Shown in pieces: positions 37,064 to 48,737 of a stretch of 64,000 nucleotides of DNA. Source of the stretch: Stictocephala bisonia (lineage: Eukaryota; Arthropoda; Insecta; Hemiptera; Membracidae); the NCBI GenBank assembly GCA_035578905.1, contig JAQJVL010000324.1, forward strand, positions 248,001 to 312,000, written 5' to 3'. Position 1 is the stretch's first letter, and every line of letters starts with the position of its first letter. The notes below the pieces were generated by a model. The model ran no database searches and had not been told where the DNA came from. It saw nothing but the letters and a program-made list of their open reading frames with translations. A program made the translations under genes and the position numbers.

Positions 37064-37441
37064 GATTACAGGACAATTCGTCCCACGGACATTTCGTCCC
37101 CAAAGAAAAATGCGGACATTCCGTCCCACTCTGTGGAGTGTCTACCTGGGTCGGGTTTGATAATTAGTCTCCAAATATTTCTAAACGGACACTTCGTCCC
37201 ACCCTGAGAGAACCTAACCTAACCTAACCTAACCTAACCTAACCTAAAACCTAACCTAACATAACCTAACCTAACCTAACCTTTTTACAACCCTTCTCTC
37301 AGGTGGGACGAAGTGTCCGTTTAGAAATATTTGGAGACTATTTATCAAACCCTACCCAGGTAGCCGTTCCACAAAGTGGGACGAAATGTCCGCATTTTTC
37401 TTGGGGGACGAAATGTCCGTGGGACGAATTGTCCGGACACC
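37064..37441. mobile_element. Foldback element enclosing telomere-like repeats
   Basis: Two arms of about 135-140 bp (from 37071, and to 37434) are near-perfect reverse complements. Each is made of repeated GGACATTTCGTCCCAC-type motifs and a shared TAAATATTTGGAGACTA-like inner block. The loop between them is a (CCTAA)n array. The flanks carry a 9-bp direct repeat AAAGATTGT (37055-37063 and 37442-37450). Counting it as target duplication, the element starts GATTACAGGACAATTCG and ends CGAATTGTCCGGACACC. A 9-bp duplication with long palindromic arms fits a Mutator-type foldback element. No coding capacity is present. Confidence 0.82.
37211..37282. repeat. (CCTAA)n interstitial telomere-like array
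   Basis: About 14 CCTAA units with two irregularities (AAAACCTAA, CATAACC). TTAGG is the ancestral insect telomere repeat. The array sits exactly in the loop of the foldback element. Confidence 0.95.
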
Positions 37442-37574
37442 AAAGATTGTCTACCAAGTCTAGAATTAACCTTAACTTACAAACAATGTACCTTTCATAT
37501 TGGTCACGGGGTTTTAGCCTACAAGAAAATTTAAGCGTTATCGTTTTGATTATTAATCAGTACCTTCTGATATT

Positions 37575-37830
37575 TAGGTTAGATTAGGTTGTAAGCACTT
37601 CCACCATGGATGGTTTAGGTTAGATTAGGTTGTAAGCACTTCCACCATGGGTGGTTTAGGTTAGATTAGGTTGTAAGCACTTCCACCATGGGTGGTTTAG
37701 GTTAGATTAGGTTGTAAGCACTTCCACCATGGGTGGTTTAGGTTAGATTAGGTTGTAAGCACTTCCACCATGGGTGGTTTAGGTTAGATTAGGTTGTAAG
37801 CACTTCCACCATGGATGGTTTAGGTTAGGA
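37575..37830. repeat. 41-bp minisatellite containing TTAGG motifs, 6 copies
   Basis: The unit includes TTAGGTTAGATTAGGTTG and TAAGCACTTCCACCATGG. Four inner units are identical and the outer two differ by GATGG for GGTGG. Each unit contains two TTAGG motifs in the orientation opposite to the foldback array 300 bp away. Confidence 0.97.
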
Positions 37831-39914
37831 TTAAATAAATACAAGTTTACGGGTTATTTGTTTATGTATAATGCTTTATACATGTGAAATTTTTACTTCG
37901 TTTGACGATTATCGTTGCTAAACAAATGCGGCGACATTCCGAAAAAGACCCTTGCTTTGATTAGAAAAATGTTAACAAGTTTGTTCACTTAAACATCGCT
38001 TAAAAATAATGTGAGAAATATTTTAAAGAAATATATAATTAAATATAATCAATCACTTAAAAACAAATAGTGAATCTACCTATGGACAAAAAACACACAC
38101 TCCATACTATATCACAATATGCAAATACGGGGCATAGTTTAAAGTAAACTATTTAAAATAGTTACCAATTGTTAGGACTACTTGAATGAATCCGCCCAAC
38201 GGAAGTCAGACCACCAACTAACTGCAGACCCATGAATATTCCAGTCTCCTGCAACACGCCTTAATTAACGCCGAATACATTAAATTAACAATGTAGAATA
38301 ATTTAAGTTTTATGATTTCCTCAGATTTTTTGCTCAACTTAACAATTTATACGTATAAATTAAAGAAGCACCTAAAAGAAGACGGTTATGTCTAAAATTA
38401 CGGGAAACGGTTGTACAAGCAACATTTATTATAGTCTGTGAATTATAATTAAATGGCGCAAACAGAAGAGCACGATTGTGATATTTCATGTACAACAGTG
38501 ATAACCACTACTAGTATTTTTAAAACTATTTAAATTTTCAGGAGACGTCACTTGAAATTACCTTGAAATAAATGTAAGTTTGTAATATTACACAATAATC
38601 CTGGAATTTGACTTCATGTGCTTTGTACCACTTTTTTGTCGTATATTACGTTCAAATGCCTGAATTTCGTCAAATTACAGAATACAAAATGACATCTTAA
38701 GAGCGATCAAAAAAGAAAAAAAAGAAAACAACAAAACGCTTTCTGGAACTCAATTTTTTTATAAATATTTTAAAAAAAGGATCATTTGGACTTTTGAGAC
38801 ATAAAAATCTGCAGGCCACGCATTAATTGCTTAGGCAATTCAAGAATTTTAATTGAAATTGATCTAAAAATATCCATCTAAGTAAGTTTAGATTTTCTTT
38901 TTTATAAGTTTTGAAAAAAACAGTGGGTTAAGGGGCGAACCATAATGCCTACATTCATGCAAGCAGTATACAGTTACCCTCGGGTCAAATGACGGACCCT
39001 TGGTGATCCGCTTACCGCAATATTAGCCGGTGCGCTCAATTTGGCATCACCTGTAGGTTCTTTTCACAAACAATGACATGGGATACGTGGGTGGAGCAAC
39101 TACATATAGTGCACAATAACTGCGAAAATTGTTGAAAAATTATCCATTAACCTTAGAATTAAACAATTTAAAAAGATATTAGAGAATATATCAATAGGCT
39201 ATATTGGGTGGCTGAAAAGTACCTTGCACCATCCTATAACCTTTTTATATTGAAAATATTTTTTTCTGTTTGTGGCAACCTTCTTGGATATGAGGGGATA
39301 CATTAATGAAAGCATTTAAAAACTTTCCCCCTTAGGGGGACTGGGGGGGGAACTCAAAATGTTTAAACAGCAACCCCTTCCTTGTGGCCCCTCTGATTAA
39401 AGGTTTTATGATACAAGAAAGTTAACAGAAAAAATCTAAATGGCTCAAAATTAACGTGGTCTGTGACGTTTTTAATCTAAAAAATATCCGATTTATGTCT
39501 GAGGCAATGTTTATAGATGTTTTATGACCAAATCTAATTTTATTAAACAATAATTATGGATTTAAAGTCTTTTTGAGGGGATGGTGTAGGGGCAACCCAC
39601 GATAACAGTTTTACAAATATTATTATACGATAAATTATTTTGAAGATATAGATTATACAAGAAAAAAACACCCACCAAACCTTTTTTGATGTACCACTAA
39701 ACAACTCGAAAGGTAAGAGGCAGAAGTACTCTTTATTAAAATAAAAATGGATTAAATACATGCATAGTAAAATGTATATTTTAACAAAAAGACACAGAAA
39801 CAAATGTACAGTAATTAGAAAAATGTATTACATTTTTTGTGTGACCAAATTGAAGATTTTGATAGAACGAATAGATCGGACATTAATTAAAAATAATGTT
39901 TTCGATAAATAGGC
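37831..39914. other. AT-rich spacer, no gene seen
   Basis: A CTTTCCCCCTTAGGGGGACT palindrome lies near 39321-39342, in sequence beginning GGGTGGCTGAAAAGT at about 39207 that could be a transposon end. No partner terminus was found. Confidence 0.4.
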
Positions 39915-40126
39915 TTTATTACCTTAAATTAAATGCTGTAACTATTCGCCTTGAGTTTCCATGCAATAATACAATCGATGACAAACGAATCTCTGACGTT
40001 CAATATTTCTGGAGAGATTCGTCGGCATTCTTCTAGAATTATGTTTGTAAGATCTTGAAATGATGCTGATTTAGTGGATGTCAAGCCATGAAAGTCATAT
40101 GTGAGGAGGGTATGTGGGAGATCCAT
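39915..40126 (-). pseudogene. Mariner/Tc1-like transposase C-terminal remnant
   Basis: The minus strand reads SFQDLTNIILEECRRISPEI and NVRDSFV. A frameshift near 39980 then leads to HRLYYCMET, followed by a stop and LQHLI. The order (helix, ISPEIL, RDSF..RL..C...G..(F/L).HLI, stop) is the usual C-terminus of an insect mariner-type transposase downstream of the DDE core. The catalytic core is absent or unrecognisable upstream (above 40126). The copy carries at least one frameshift and one stop. Confidence 0.5.
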
Positions 40127-42141
40127 TATGGTTTAAAATGAGTGTAGATGTTGTGTAGGGCTGGAAATAAATAGCCAAGTATGTGGGAAGGTTATGCGGA
40201 AGGGCTATTAACAATCAAATGAGTGCCAAATTTATGTAAGAGAGCCACAGGAAATGAATTATATGCATTGTATACTTGTAGCTTTCTCCGTTTTAAATTC
40301 TAAATCCTTGTTATTTTATCCCAGAAAATCGTCATGTTATAAGTATACCTATACAATTAAATGACAAAAAGTTATATTCACGATTCATACATATAACTAT
40401 GCTAGGCTATTATATCTAAAATATTACTTTTCGAATGGTGTTTTACAGTATTGTCAAAACATTTTTAGTTAGGTAGTTTTACTTAAGTAAGAAAGTGACG
40501 TATGTACTACAGAACTCTCAGCGATAAAACTTTTCATCTTGCTAGTTTTTGTAACATTATAATTATTTACTACAGAGTAAGTTTACTAAAGTAATCCAGC
40601 ATATTCCACAATTGTGGTTTCTGGGAATCAAACTTTTAAAAGTGTGCTATAAAAAGAATCACACCATCTATTGCAGGTTCAGTAGTTGAATAATTTATAT
40701 GCTTGGCGACCACTGAACATGAACTGGGCTTAAACAATACAAGGGTTCACCGACATTTGCAAATTTTTTAACAGCCGCTTGGATCTATTTAAACTAATTA
40801 AACACAGTTCTGGACATATATAACATGTTATCCTTGATTGTGGGCCGTAATTCAAAGATCGCACAATTTGATTAGTTTTTTGTGGTTTAATAACAAGCAG
40901 AGTGAACAAGAATCTTTCCATTTAATTGGGAGTAATTGTAGGGGCAAAAATATAACCTATAATATTATGTGATTTAACAGTTATTTGTAATTTAACCGGG
41001 CCAATGTCTGATTCTCACGTTCAAAGTGGATGTAAATATTAAATTGTTATCTCTAACATGACACTACCAAAATGCATTCTGTATATATTTGAGTCTTCTT
41101 TATAACAGTTTTTATAATTAATTAAGTAGTTAAAAAGACAAGATTATTTTCAAACGTTTTTATTGGATTCAACTTATAATGTTATCGTTTCGTAGTACCC
41201 TGGTTGTAACGTTAACCAACTCTTGTAATTTGTTCCTCGGATTTCGTAACGTAAAGGAAATCTAGGAAGTACACAGCTTGACAAGGATAAAGCTGAGTTT
41301 TTTCACTGAACAGTTATACATTATATTCAAACGTGACAACTAAACCTGAGAAATATATGAATGGAAAAATGTGGCTGGATAGAATCTTGGCAGAACGCCT
41401 CTGTTAGGAACGGACGCGTACCAAACAATGTCTGAATGATAAACATCTTAGACAAGCAACTTTACACAGGAGATGGACAGTTGAGGTAACATGCAACAAT
41501 TGGTTAGGGTCATGAGTATGCAAACAGAGCAAACTGCAAACCTGACTAATTCACCTGTGCGGTACCGAGGTCAGATGACATGAGGTTACTGTGACAACAC
41601 TCAGTCATTAGACAATTGTTATTATGCCGGTCATGTGTTTTGTATTGGGACCTCAAAATATAAGATATATGACATGTAAAGATTGTATTCACCATGTACA
41701 TACATTATAACAGGTACTCCATAAGTTCCAAGTACCTAATGAATGTCAGAAGTGATAAGGATCAAAAGACGGCACAAATTGTAAATAATTCTGACTCGTG
41801 GATATGGGAGTATATTAAAGGCAGGCATCGTAAGACTACAAAATAATTCAATACGGCATTTTCATATAAACGAATACAACGATGAAGTGACTATCCTTCA
41901 GACTTGTTAACCGTAACGCACCGAAGTGGTTTCACCAAAGGTTACGTAAGTAAATTAGTATCAAATAAATAGATCAGTACTCACAATTCTCTCAGCCACA
42001 TTAGCATTAACAAGTGCTGCTGATTACATTGTTGAAGGTCAATGGTTTCAATCTAGTCAACAAATTAAGACATGTTCAGAGCCGGATACGACCTTTCAAT
42101 TTAACGTGAGATAATTTGTTTTGGAAGATTTAAAATCATGC
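40127..42141. other. AT-rich spacer, no gene seen
   Basis: Frames here (for example 40730-40921) have no recognisable domain. Confidence 0.4.
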
Positions 42142-42457
42142 GACAGTTGATTTCAAGAGACATGGTTTATGTCGAGATACGGCTGCCATTTGTGTTCAAT
42201 TTGACGTAACGCGAGTCAGTTGATTTCAGGAGACATGGTTTATGTCGAGATACGGCTGCCATTTGTGTTTAATTTAACGTAACGCGAGTCAGTTGATTTC
42301 AGGAGACATGGGTTAAGTCAAGATACGACCTCCATTTGTGCTCAATTTACCTCACTTGAGACAGCTGAATTCATGAGACACGGTTTATGTTGGCGTACGA
42401 TTGCAATTTGTGTTTAGTTTCACGTCACGAGAGGCGGTTTGTTTCATTAGACATTGG
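42142..42457. repeat. 73-bp tandem repeat, about 4 copies
   Basis: The unit includes AGTTGATTTCAGGAGACATG, GTTTATGTCGAGATACGGCT and GCCATTTGTGTTTAATTTAA. Two central units are almost identical and the outer units are progressively diverged, as expected from an array that grew from the middle. Weaker similarity extends left to about 42075. Confidence 0.92.
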
Positions 42458-44618
42458 CATTCAGACAGTGACCAACCCTGACACTTACAGCATGGGACTC
42501 TTGTAAGTCATTATGATTTAAGGAAACGAATCATACTGGCAATTTACTGGCAAGTGTTCCTATTATTAGTTTTATTAAATAAATAATAGCAATTCAGGAA
42601 TCGCTGTTACAAATTTCAAATTAGAAAATCCAAGCTCTTGATCACTTAATATAAATGTCGTTAATCCTCAAGCTTTAGGCTCTTGGCCGTCAATTGGTTA
42701 ATAAATGAACTAGATTGGATCTAGTCTTCTTTAACAACTCGTGTTGCCATTTCTAGGCTCGGCTAAATTACAACTTTCCCTGCTTTCTAAATTGTCAAAC
42801 CTCGTTGTAACTATAGACAGCAGCAGCCGCACCCAAGACCGGTACCTGGCTAAATGTCAAGAATGTAAACCCTGGTTTAGATTAGATAATTACGACAGGA
42901 AATCGAGACAAGTAAAAACAAAACGTCGTAAAGAGGAATTGATACAAATAATTACGTAGGTACCCTACCTAATTACCATACTTCATATTGTAGAGTACAA
43001 CAATCATCGACAATATACAAAATTGTTTCCCATATGAGCACCGTGACATTACAATTTGATAATATGCAGTAAATAATGTAAAAAACTCTCATAGATAAAA
43101 ATAAAATAAATATTATATGTCATTTTTTGAAGATAAAATATTTTATTTAAATTGAGAAGTGTTTAGTATGTTTGTATTACAGTATAACTTTTCCCTGCAG
43201 TCTTTTCATTAAAATAAACGAGGACCCGATGAACGAGTTATAAATTATTGTAAAAAAAAATAATAAAACAAATTATTACAAAAGTCGAATTCCAATAAAA
43301 TAACATAAGAAAAATATGACTCATTTAAGACAGTTGGTGTTGAATTAAGAGCTCAAGTTATTTAAACATAGTTCTTTGGTTTTTTAACAAGAATAAAATG
43401 GTGACAAAACTAAAATTCAAATAAAAATAAGAAACAAACTAAAACCTGACCTAGTGAATTGGCCGACGCTAACATTTAGCCTAGTTAATTAAATATTATT
43501 GACTTAACTGACATAACTAGTACTATATTTAAAAGAAATGTTTTTAACCCTTCGATACAATATATATTTTACAACATTTAATGATCAAAATGTATTATTG
43601 AGTTTGTTGAAAAGATACGTGACCAAGGCTCATTATTTACCCAAGAATAATCAGCATTAATTAGTGACAGATCGGGTCAACAAATGGTAGCTGACGCAAT
43701 AAAAACAAGGTTGAACGAAGGTCCTAAATAAGGTATCTGACGTTTACAAATACTATGGGAAACTAGAATCCAACAAATAAAGGCTGTCTAATTTGGTAAC
43801 TGATTGGAATTTGATATGTGAGACAAATTAGCATAGATTATTTACTGTACAGTATTTACATAGGGGTTAACTGTTTTGTTAAGATACGAGTAGGATTGTC
43901 ACTCGTGGATCCTTCGTTCGTTCGTGGACCTCTCCGATTAATTTCATCTAAGGTCAGTCTCCAAGAAAGTATTTCAATCATTTTTCCAGCGGGATGTATA
44001 TGCACATTAGCACCTCTAAATTAATTTGAACAAACAACATTAAAAGGTGTATTTTTAATTTCTTAAGTTTTGTTATTGAATTGAGTTTTACTAACTAGAT
44101 CGCATTCTTATAAGAAGATACCCTAAACTTTTGTTGACACTTTTTATTTTAAAATAGACGCCCCAAACTTTATAAATCTTACTCTTCGGATTAAAAAAAC
44201 CCCATTCCAATTCTCCTTCGCATTTAAAGAGGCACCCCAAATTTTCTTCTTCACGTTTTTAAAGATACACTCGAAGCTTTCTTTTAAAATCAGAACACCC
44301 CTCCAAACTATAATCTCATACCTTTAAAAAGGGACTCCCAAAGGTTCTTTTTTAGCTTATCAAAATGAGCACTTAACTTTTATATTTTGCGTTTTACAAC
44401 ATCCTTCGTTTTTTCAGCTTTCCAAACAGAGACAAATATTTCTTATCTGTAACTTTTTCTTCTCGTACTAATTTTATTCGATTCATTGAGTAGATAAGTT
44501 TACTTCAATGAAAAAATAGTAATAATAATAAATAGATAAAATAGTTATTGGATTCTGTTTGAAAACTTACTTGGATACATTGGATTAATGCACTTTTCTA
44601 ATAGGGGGTAATTTTGTA
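42458..44618. other. AT-rich spacer, no gene seen
   Basis: Frames at 42741-42959 and 43818-44024 show no domain. A CCTTCGTTCGTTCGTGG run lies near 43911. Confidence 0.4.
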
Positions 44619-44690
44619 ATCCAAGAGCCCAGGACATCAACCTCCTGGCGCCTGTGATTCAGTCCGCTCTGCCATTGAGTGGCCCAGCCC
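44619..44690 (-). mobile_element. Possible tRNA-derived SINE remnant
   Basis: The minus strand reads CCACTCAATGGCAGAGCGGA, which resembles a tRNA A-box region. It continues to CCAGGAGGTTGATGTCCTGG and GGCTCTTGGATTAC, a degraded B-box-like segment. Spacing fits a tRNA head, but several invariant bases are lost and no A-tail is clear. Confidence 0.3.
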
Positions 44691-45286
44691 TTAACTCCAT
44701 AGAGCATAAATCGCACAACCGTACTTTGTGGTAATTAGCAAACCATTCCGTAGACCTATGTCATTAATTTTACGCACTTACACAGCGCTTTACGACGCAA
44801 AAACAGCTGTAGTTCGTCCGCGTTTCCGAGTTTAATGCCTCCAAATTGTTCGCTACCCTGTTCTTCCAGTGGTGCTGGCTCCAGTCTACGCCAAACGAAC
44901 ACTCAGTTTGATATTTTTTTTTTTTTGCTGTCTTTCGAGAAAAGACCGATTCTTCTATGCGTCGACGAGAAAATTGCCCGTAAACGTGGTGTTTTATATA
45001 TTTTGGCTTCACTGATGTTAAGTGCATTTTCTAAAATTAATTAAGTTCACTGAAATTAAATTTCCTTACGTGCTTTGACTTTAAAGACGAAGAAAAGATT
45101 CTAAATAGAGTTAAAACTTCTCCATTTTTTTAAATTTGCTTCAATTTTCAACAAATGTCAACCTAGAGATATTCTGATTGGTTGATTCGTCTCTCGTCTG
45201 TCTCATTTAAACACTGCTTCAACCTACCAAACATATTTAATCTCAGCAGAAAGCTTACTTCCTAAATATCAACTTTAGTAGCCATC

Positions 45287-45342
45287 TAACCTAACCTAAC
45301 CCATCAATGTATCAATCAACAAACTAACCTAACCTGATCTAA
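45287..45342. repeat. Short degenerate CCTAA repeats
   Basis: Two short runs of TAACCTAACC are separated by about 30 bases. This is a second, smaller telomere-like trace, not flanked by visible inverted repeats. Confidence 0.7.
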
Positions 45343-46564
45343 CTTTACCGTAATTGCGATAAAATAGTAGTGGTAGTGAAATAACGGAAAAAGTAAAGGT
45401 AGTGAATTAACGGAAAAGGTCCAAACTTTGATGGCACATTTTAAAACTTTGAATCTGATAAAAATTCATGCAGTCTTGTTGGGAACAAGCTTTGAACAGT
45501 TAAAACCCTCAAATGTAACCTAGCAATTGTTTGGTTTTGGCCTTTTGAAAGAATATTGGTACTAGCACATGAATAAAGGTTCGTTCAAAAACATGCGCTT
45601 AATCTTAAAAACTTTGACATCAACACAGCAATAGGTTTCAACTAAAACACTGATTTTGCACTTCAAAAATGTTGGTACCACACTGCATTATAATAAAGCA
45701 AGCAAAAATGGCCTTATTTGAAATAAATCTTAATTTCGATCTATTAATGTTTTGCTTCAATAAAAACTACTCTTGCGTTCTAAAACTCTTGATATGAAGT
45801 AATTGCTTTTCTAAAATTTCTGTAACATTACTAAGAAGCCTTGGCATCAAATCAGAAATAAATATCTTCTTTCAGAAACACTGTCGAATATCTATACTTT
45901 ACTTAATGTAATAACAACATATCAATACCTCGAATATTCTAAAATCACTTGCTTAACTCTTACAAACCTTATCTCAACACAGAAGTAAAGTACACTGTTT
46001 ATTCCAAAACTACCTTCTGTTTAGAACAACAAGTAACACAGCAATGTATCGTTCATTAAAAAACACCAGCCTTACTTTTGACAATCTTGACAAAATCTCA
46101 ACAAAAATTGCTTCTTCCAAGTACACAAGGCTAACATCAGCACATAAATTCACCGATTCTTTTACATTCCCTATATGTTTTGTTCTTTACAAGAAGTTAA
46201 TTTATTTGCTTGAAACTCTTGAATGGATACACAAGATAGACATTGCAAAACTAAATTCATCAGTTTGCATAGAAATGTTGAATTATGTCCATTTAAGTTC
46301 CAACTTTAAACAATTTTTAAAAAATCCGAATCACAAGTTCAAACTTGAAGTACATGCCCAATGACTGAATAAAACTATTTCTGTAAGTTATAAAAATAAA
46401 TATAACATTTTCTCATATTTTGTTGTTCCCCAAAGTAAGCTGATGCAGACGATCTTTGCTCAAATTAATTGAAACTTCCTTCACGAACCTCGGTCTTTTC
46501 TCCAACACTGGCATGCTAACAATTACACTCAAAAATCCGAATCGAAAATTTTAATCTTCTTTAG
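45343..46564. other. AT-rich spacer, no gene seen
   Basis: A GTAGTGAATTAACGGAAAA-type duplication lies near 45368-45420. The open frame at 46044-46364 has no recognisable domain and composition like its surroundings. Confidence 0.4.
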
Positions 46565-46985
46565 GACGCAAAGAAACCGGGTAAAAAGTCGCCGGACCGC
46601 TCGCAGCTGTCAAAACGCGGAGAAGCACCTGCGCCGGGGCTGGTCGTCGGCGTCTCAAAGTGGCGAGCGACTCGCCAACTTGGGCGTAGCGAACGAAGAA
46701 ATCGGCACGCGGAGCGGAACATACGATTGGTTCGAGTCCCGGTCACTCTCCCGGTTACCAACTCGATTTGTTTTACAAAGCGGTTGTTATTTCTAACTGG
46801 ATAATTTCTTTTGATGATGATAATCCCCGTTGGTTTCATATCAGACGCAATCACCCGTGCGTTCGGTGGTCAGTTGGTTTCACACAAACAAAACTCCACA
46901 GATAATTTCACAGTTTCCGATCCACCAGAGTTCGTCAAGATACGCTTGGCGAGGCGCAAACCATAGGGGTCTTTGATATGTGAGT
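46565..46985 (+). promoter_or_regulatory. GC-rich promoter / first-exon candidate
   Basis: A GC-rich, CpG-containing island in AT-rich surroundings. It is preceded by an acceptor-like TTTAATCTTCTTTAG (ending 46564) and is open in two plus frames for about 80 codons, but I recognise neither product. Further on, TCAGTT at 46870 matches the arthropod initiator and a consensus splice donor GTGAGT occurs at 46980. A non-coding first exon of about 110 bp (46871-46979) is therefore possible. Each signal is weak alone. Confidence 0.3.
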
Positions 46986-47954
46986 CCATAAGGGTGGAAC
47001 GGCCACTTTGAGGAGAAGACTTTTCAATCAACACAAAATTATAATTTGTAATGCTGTAACATAACCATAGTATAACTCAAACAAATAAAATTAAGTAACT
47101 TAAAGCCATAGTAATTATAAAATTAACAAAAACTATAATTTAGATTTTAAGAATGCTTTTGTTCCCAACTTCTGAGTATGTTTTATTTAAAAAATACAAA
47201 TATCATATTTTCACTTCAATTTTTTAATTATCTTCACTATCAGTTCCTACTAGATAGTAAAATAAGTTATCTCATCAAAGATTTCGACAAATGAAATAAT
47301 TTATAGCATATAGTCATTAGCAAATAAATAACACTTATTATTACATTATTTTAAATATTAGTTGCAAGATTTACAGTAGAAGGCCAACATTGAATGTTCC
47401 TTTACCTTTTGCTATTGCCCTTTTGAACACATTATTAAAATATTTCGAAGAATGCAAGATGTTGAACAGAATGTTTGGAAATTAATATTTGGAACTTTAT
47501 AAACTAGTAAGTACGAAAAGTTTTTCTTGTAGAACCTAAAATGTTTATGGGTTGGAAAATTGTTATATTCTTAGACAAGTTTCAATAAATATTACTAATC
47601 ATCGGTATAGTCTAGATGGTTCAAGTATTCTTGATGATCTCTAATGTAAATGGGATTTACCCACAATGTCCTTGCTTGGGATCTACCCATTAAAGGGGTG
47701 ATACCCGAGATCGTATCAGGAAAATAGAAGGGGCTGAGACCGAAGGGGTTGCCCATCTCTCTGAAGAAAAGGAAGTCGGAACTGACGGGGCGTGAGGGGA
47801 GACTTCGCTCATTACTTTCAGTGCCCGATCCATGGCTGAGGCAGCTGCAAGCGTCCTTGTATCAACTGTGACGTCTTTAACGTAGACAATTATTTAGTCA
47901 ATAATAGAATAATCAATTGAACCAGATTGTTCACTATTTCTAACTCTTTTGTAA
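46986..47954. other. Spacer, no gene seen
   Basis: A GC-richer patch at 47640-47860 has repeated GGGAT(T/C)TACCCA motifs (47651 and 47679). It looks like repeat DNA, but I cannot class it. Confidence 0.4.
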
Positions 47955-48297
47955 TACAGCCATCTATCTACACAATTTAACTAAATCCTATAAGATATAT
48001 ACTTGTACTTCTAAAAATACAGCCAAATCAAAGCCTCCGTAACTTTTAGTTCTCGCCTTGGATAAGAGACAGCGCTGGTGATATTTCTCAGGAAGTGCAC
48101 TTTCTCTCACATCAAATTCAATCTGAAACTATTCTGCAATTTATCCATTCATATGATTGAACTAAATCATATTAAAATATTATTCGTACTATTAAAAATT
48201 TAGCCAAATTGAAGATTCCATAACTTTTAGTTCTCGTATTGAATAATCAGTGTAGTGATCTTTTCTGAGGAAGTCCACACTCTCTGGCAACAAAGAC
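47955..48297. repeat. Diverged tandem duplication of about 180 bp
   Basis: Two copies (about 47955-48113 and 48135-48297) share GAACTAAATC/AACTAAATCC, AGCCAAAT, CGTAACTTTTAGTTCTCG-like, TTTCT.AGGAAGT.CAC and TCTCTC blocks. The SINE at 48321 lies just right of the second copy. Confidence 0.7.
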
Positions 48298-48320
48298 AAG
48301 CTCTAGCGCACACTATTTGG

Positions 48321-48480
48321 TGGCTCAGTGGCTAAGGATTCGGACTGCGGAGGGCAAGGTCCAAGGTTCGAATCCCCACTGAGCCAACGGTCGGTACTTC
48401 ACTCGTTGAAGAAAGTTGACGCACAGGCCTGTAGGCCCATGTCAACTGGCGAGTGAAGTTAAAAAAAAAAAAATAAATAA
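48321..48480 (+). mobile_element. tRNA-derived SINE with hairpin body and A-tail
   Basis: This is a short retroposon transcribed by RNA polymerase III and copied by a LINE enzyme. The tRNA-like head (48321-48386) has a perfect 7-bp acceptor pair (TGGCTCA with TGAGCCA), an A-box-like TGGCTCAGTGG and a canonical B-box GGTTCGAATCC (48365-48375). The body folds as one nested hairpin: ACTTCACTCG (48396-48405) with its complement at 48450-48459, AGTTGAC (48414-48420) with GTCAACT (48441-48447), and GGCC/GGCC around a 4-base loop. An A-rich tail with AATAAATAA follows. No target duplication is obvious. It is not a functional tRNA gene: the head is only 66 nt and the D and anticodon arms are irregular. 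Confidence 0.85.
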
Positions 48481-48737
48481 TTTAACATGAAGGCGATCTA
48501 TCTTTAGCATTTTAATATCACTCCTGGTCTCACCGAAAGCGAGGAAAACAATTAGAAAAACTCTTTTGGGAAATGAAAACAATAAATTGTACTATGGTGA
48601 AACAGATCAACCTGAATATTTTTCATTAGGAATGGTCTTAACGTTTATTAGTATGAACTTGATTAGCTACTACTAAGGTCTTATTATGGAACTATAAAAT
48701 ATACATAACAAAACAAGGTAGCTATCCTGTTTTGAAT
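48481..48737. other. AT-rich spacer
   Basis: Between the SINE and the 36-bp array; nothing recognised. Confidence 0.35.

Noticed and set aside
37211..37282. A true chromosome end
   Set aside because: The array is only about 70 bp, lies inside an inverted-repeat element, and unique DNA continues for over 26 kb on either side.
46725..46750. A tRNA or SINE from the GGTTCGAGTCCC B-box-like motif
   Set aside because: No acceptor pairing or A-box at the right distance, and no A-tail. It is likely chance in GC-rich sequence.
48321..48386. A functional tRNA gene
   Set aside because: The acceptor stem and B-box are good, but the head is too short, the D and anticodon arms are irregular, and it continues into a SINE body and A-tail.
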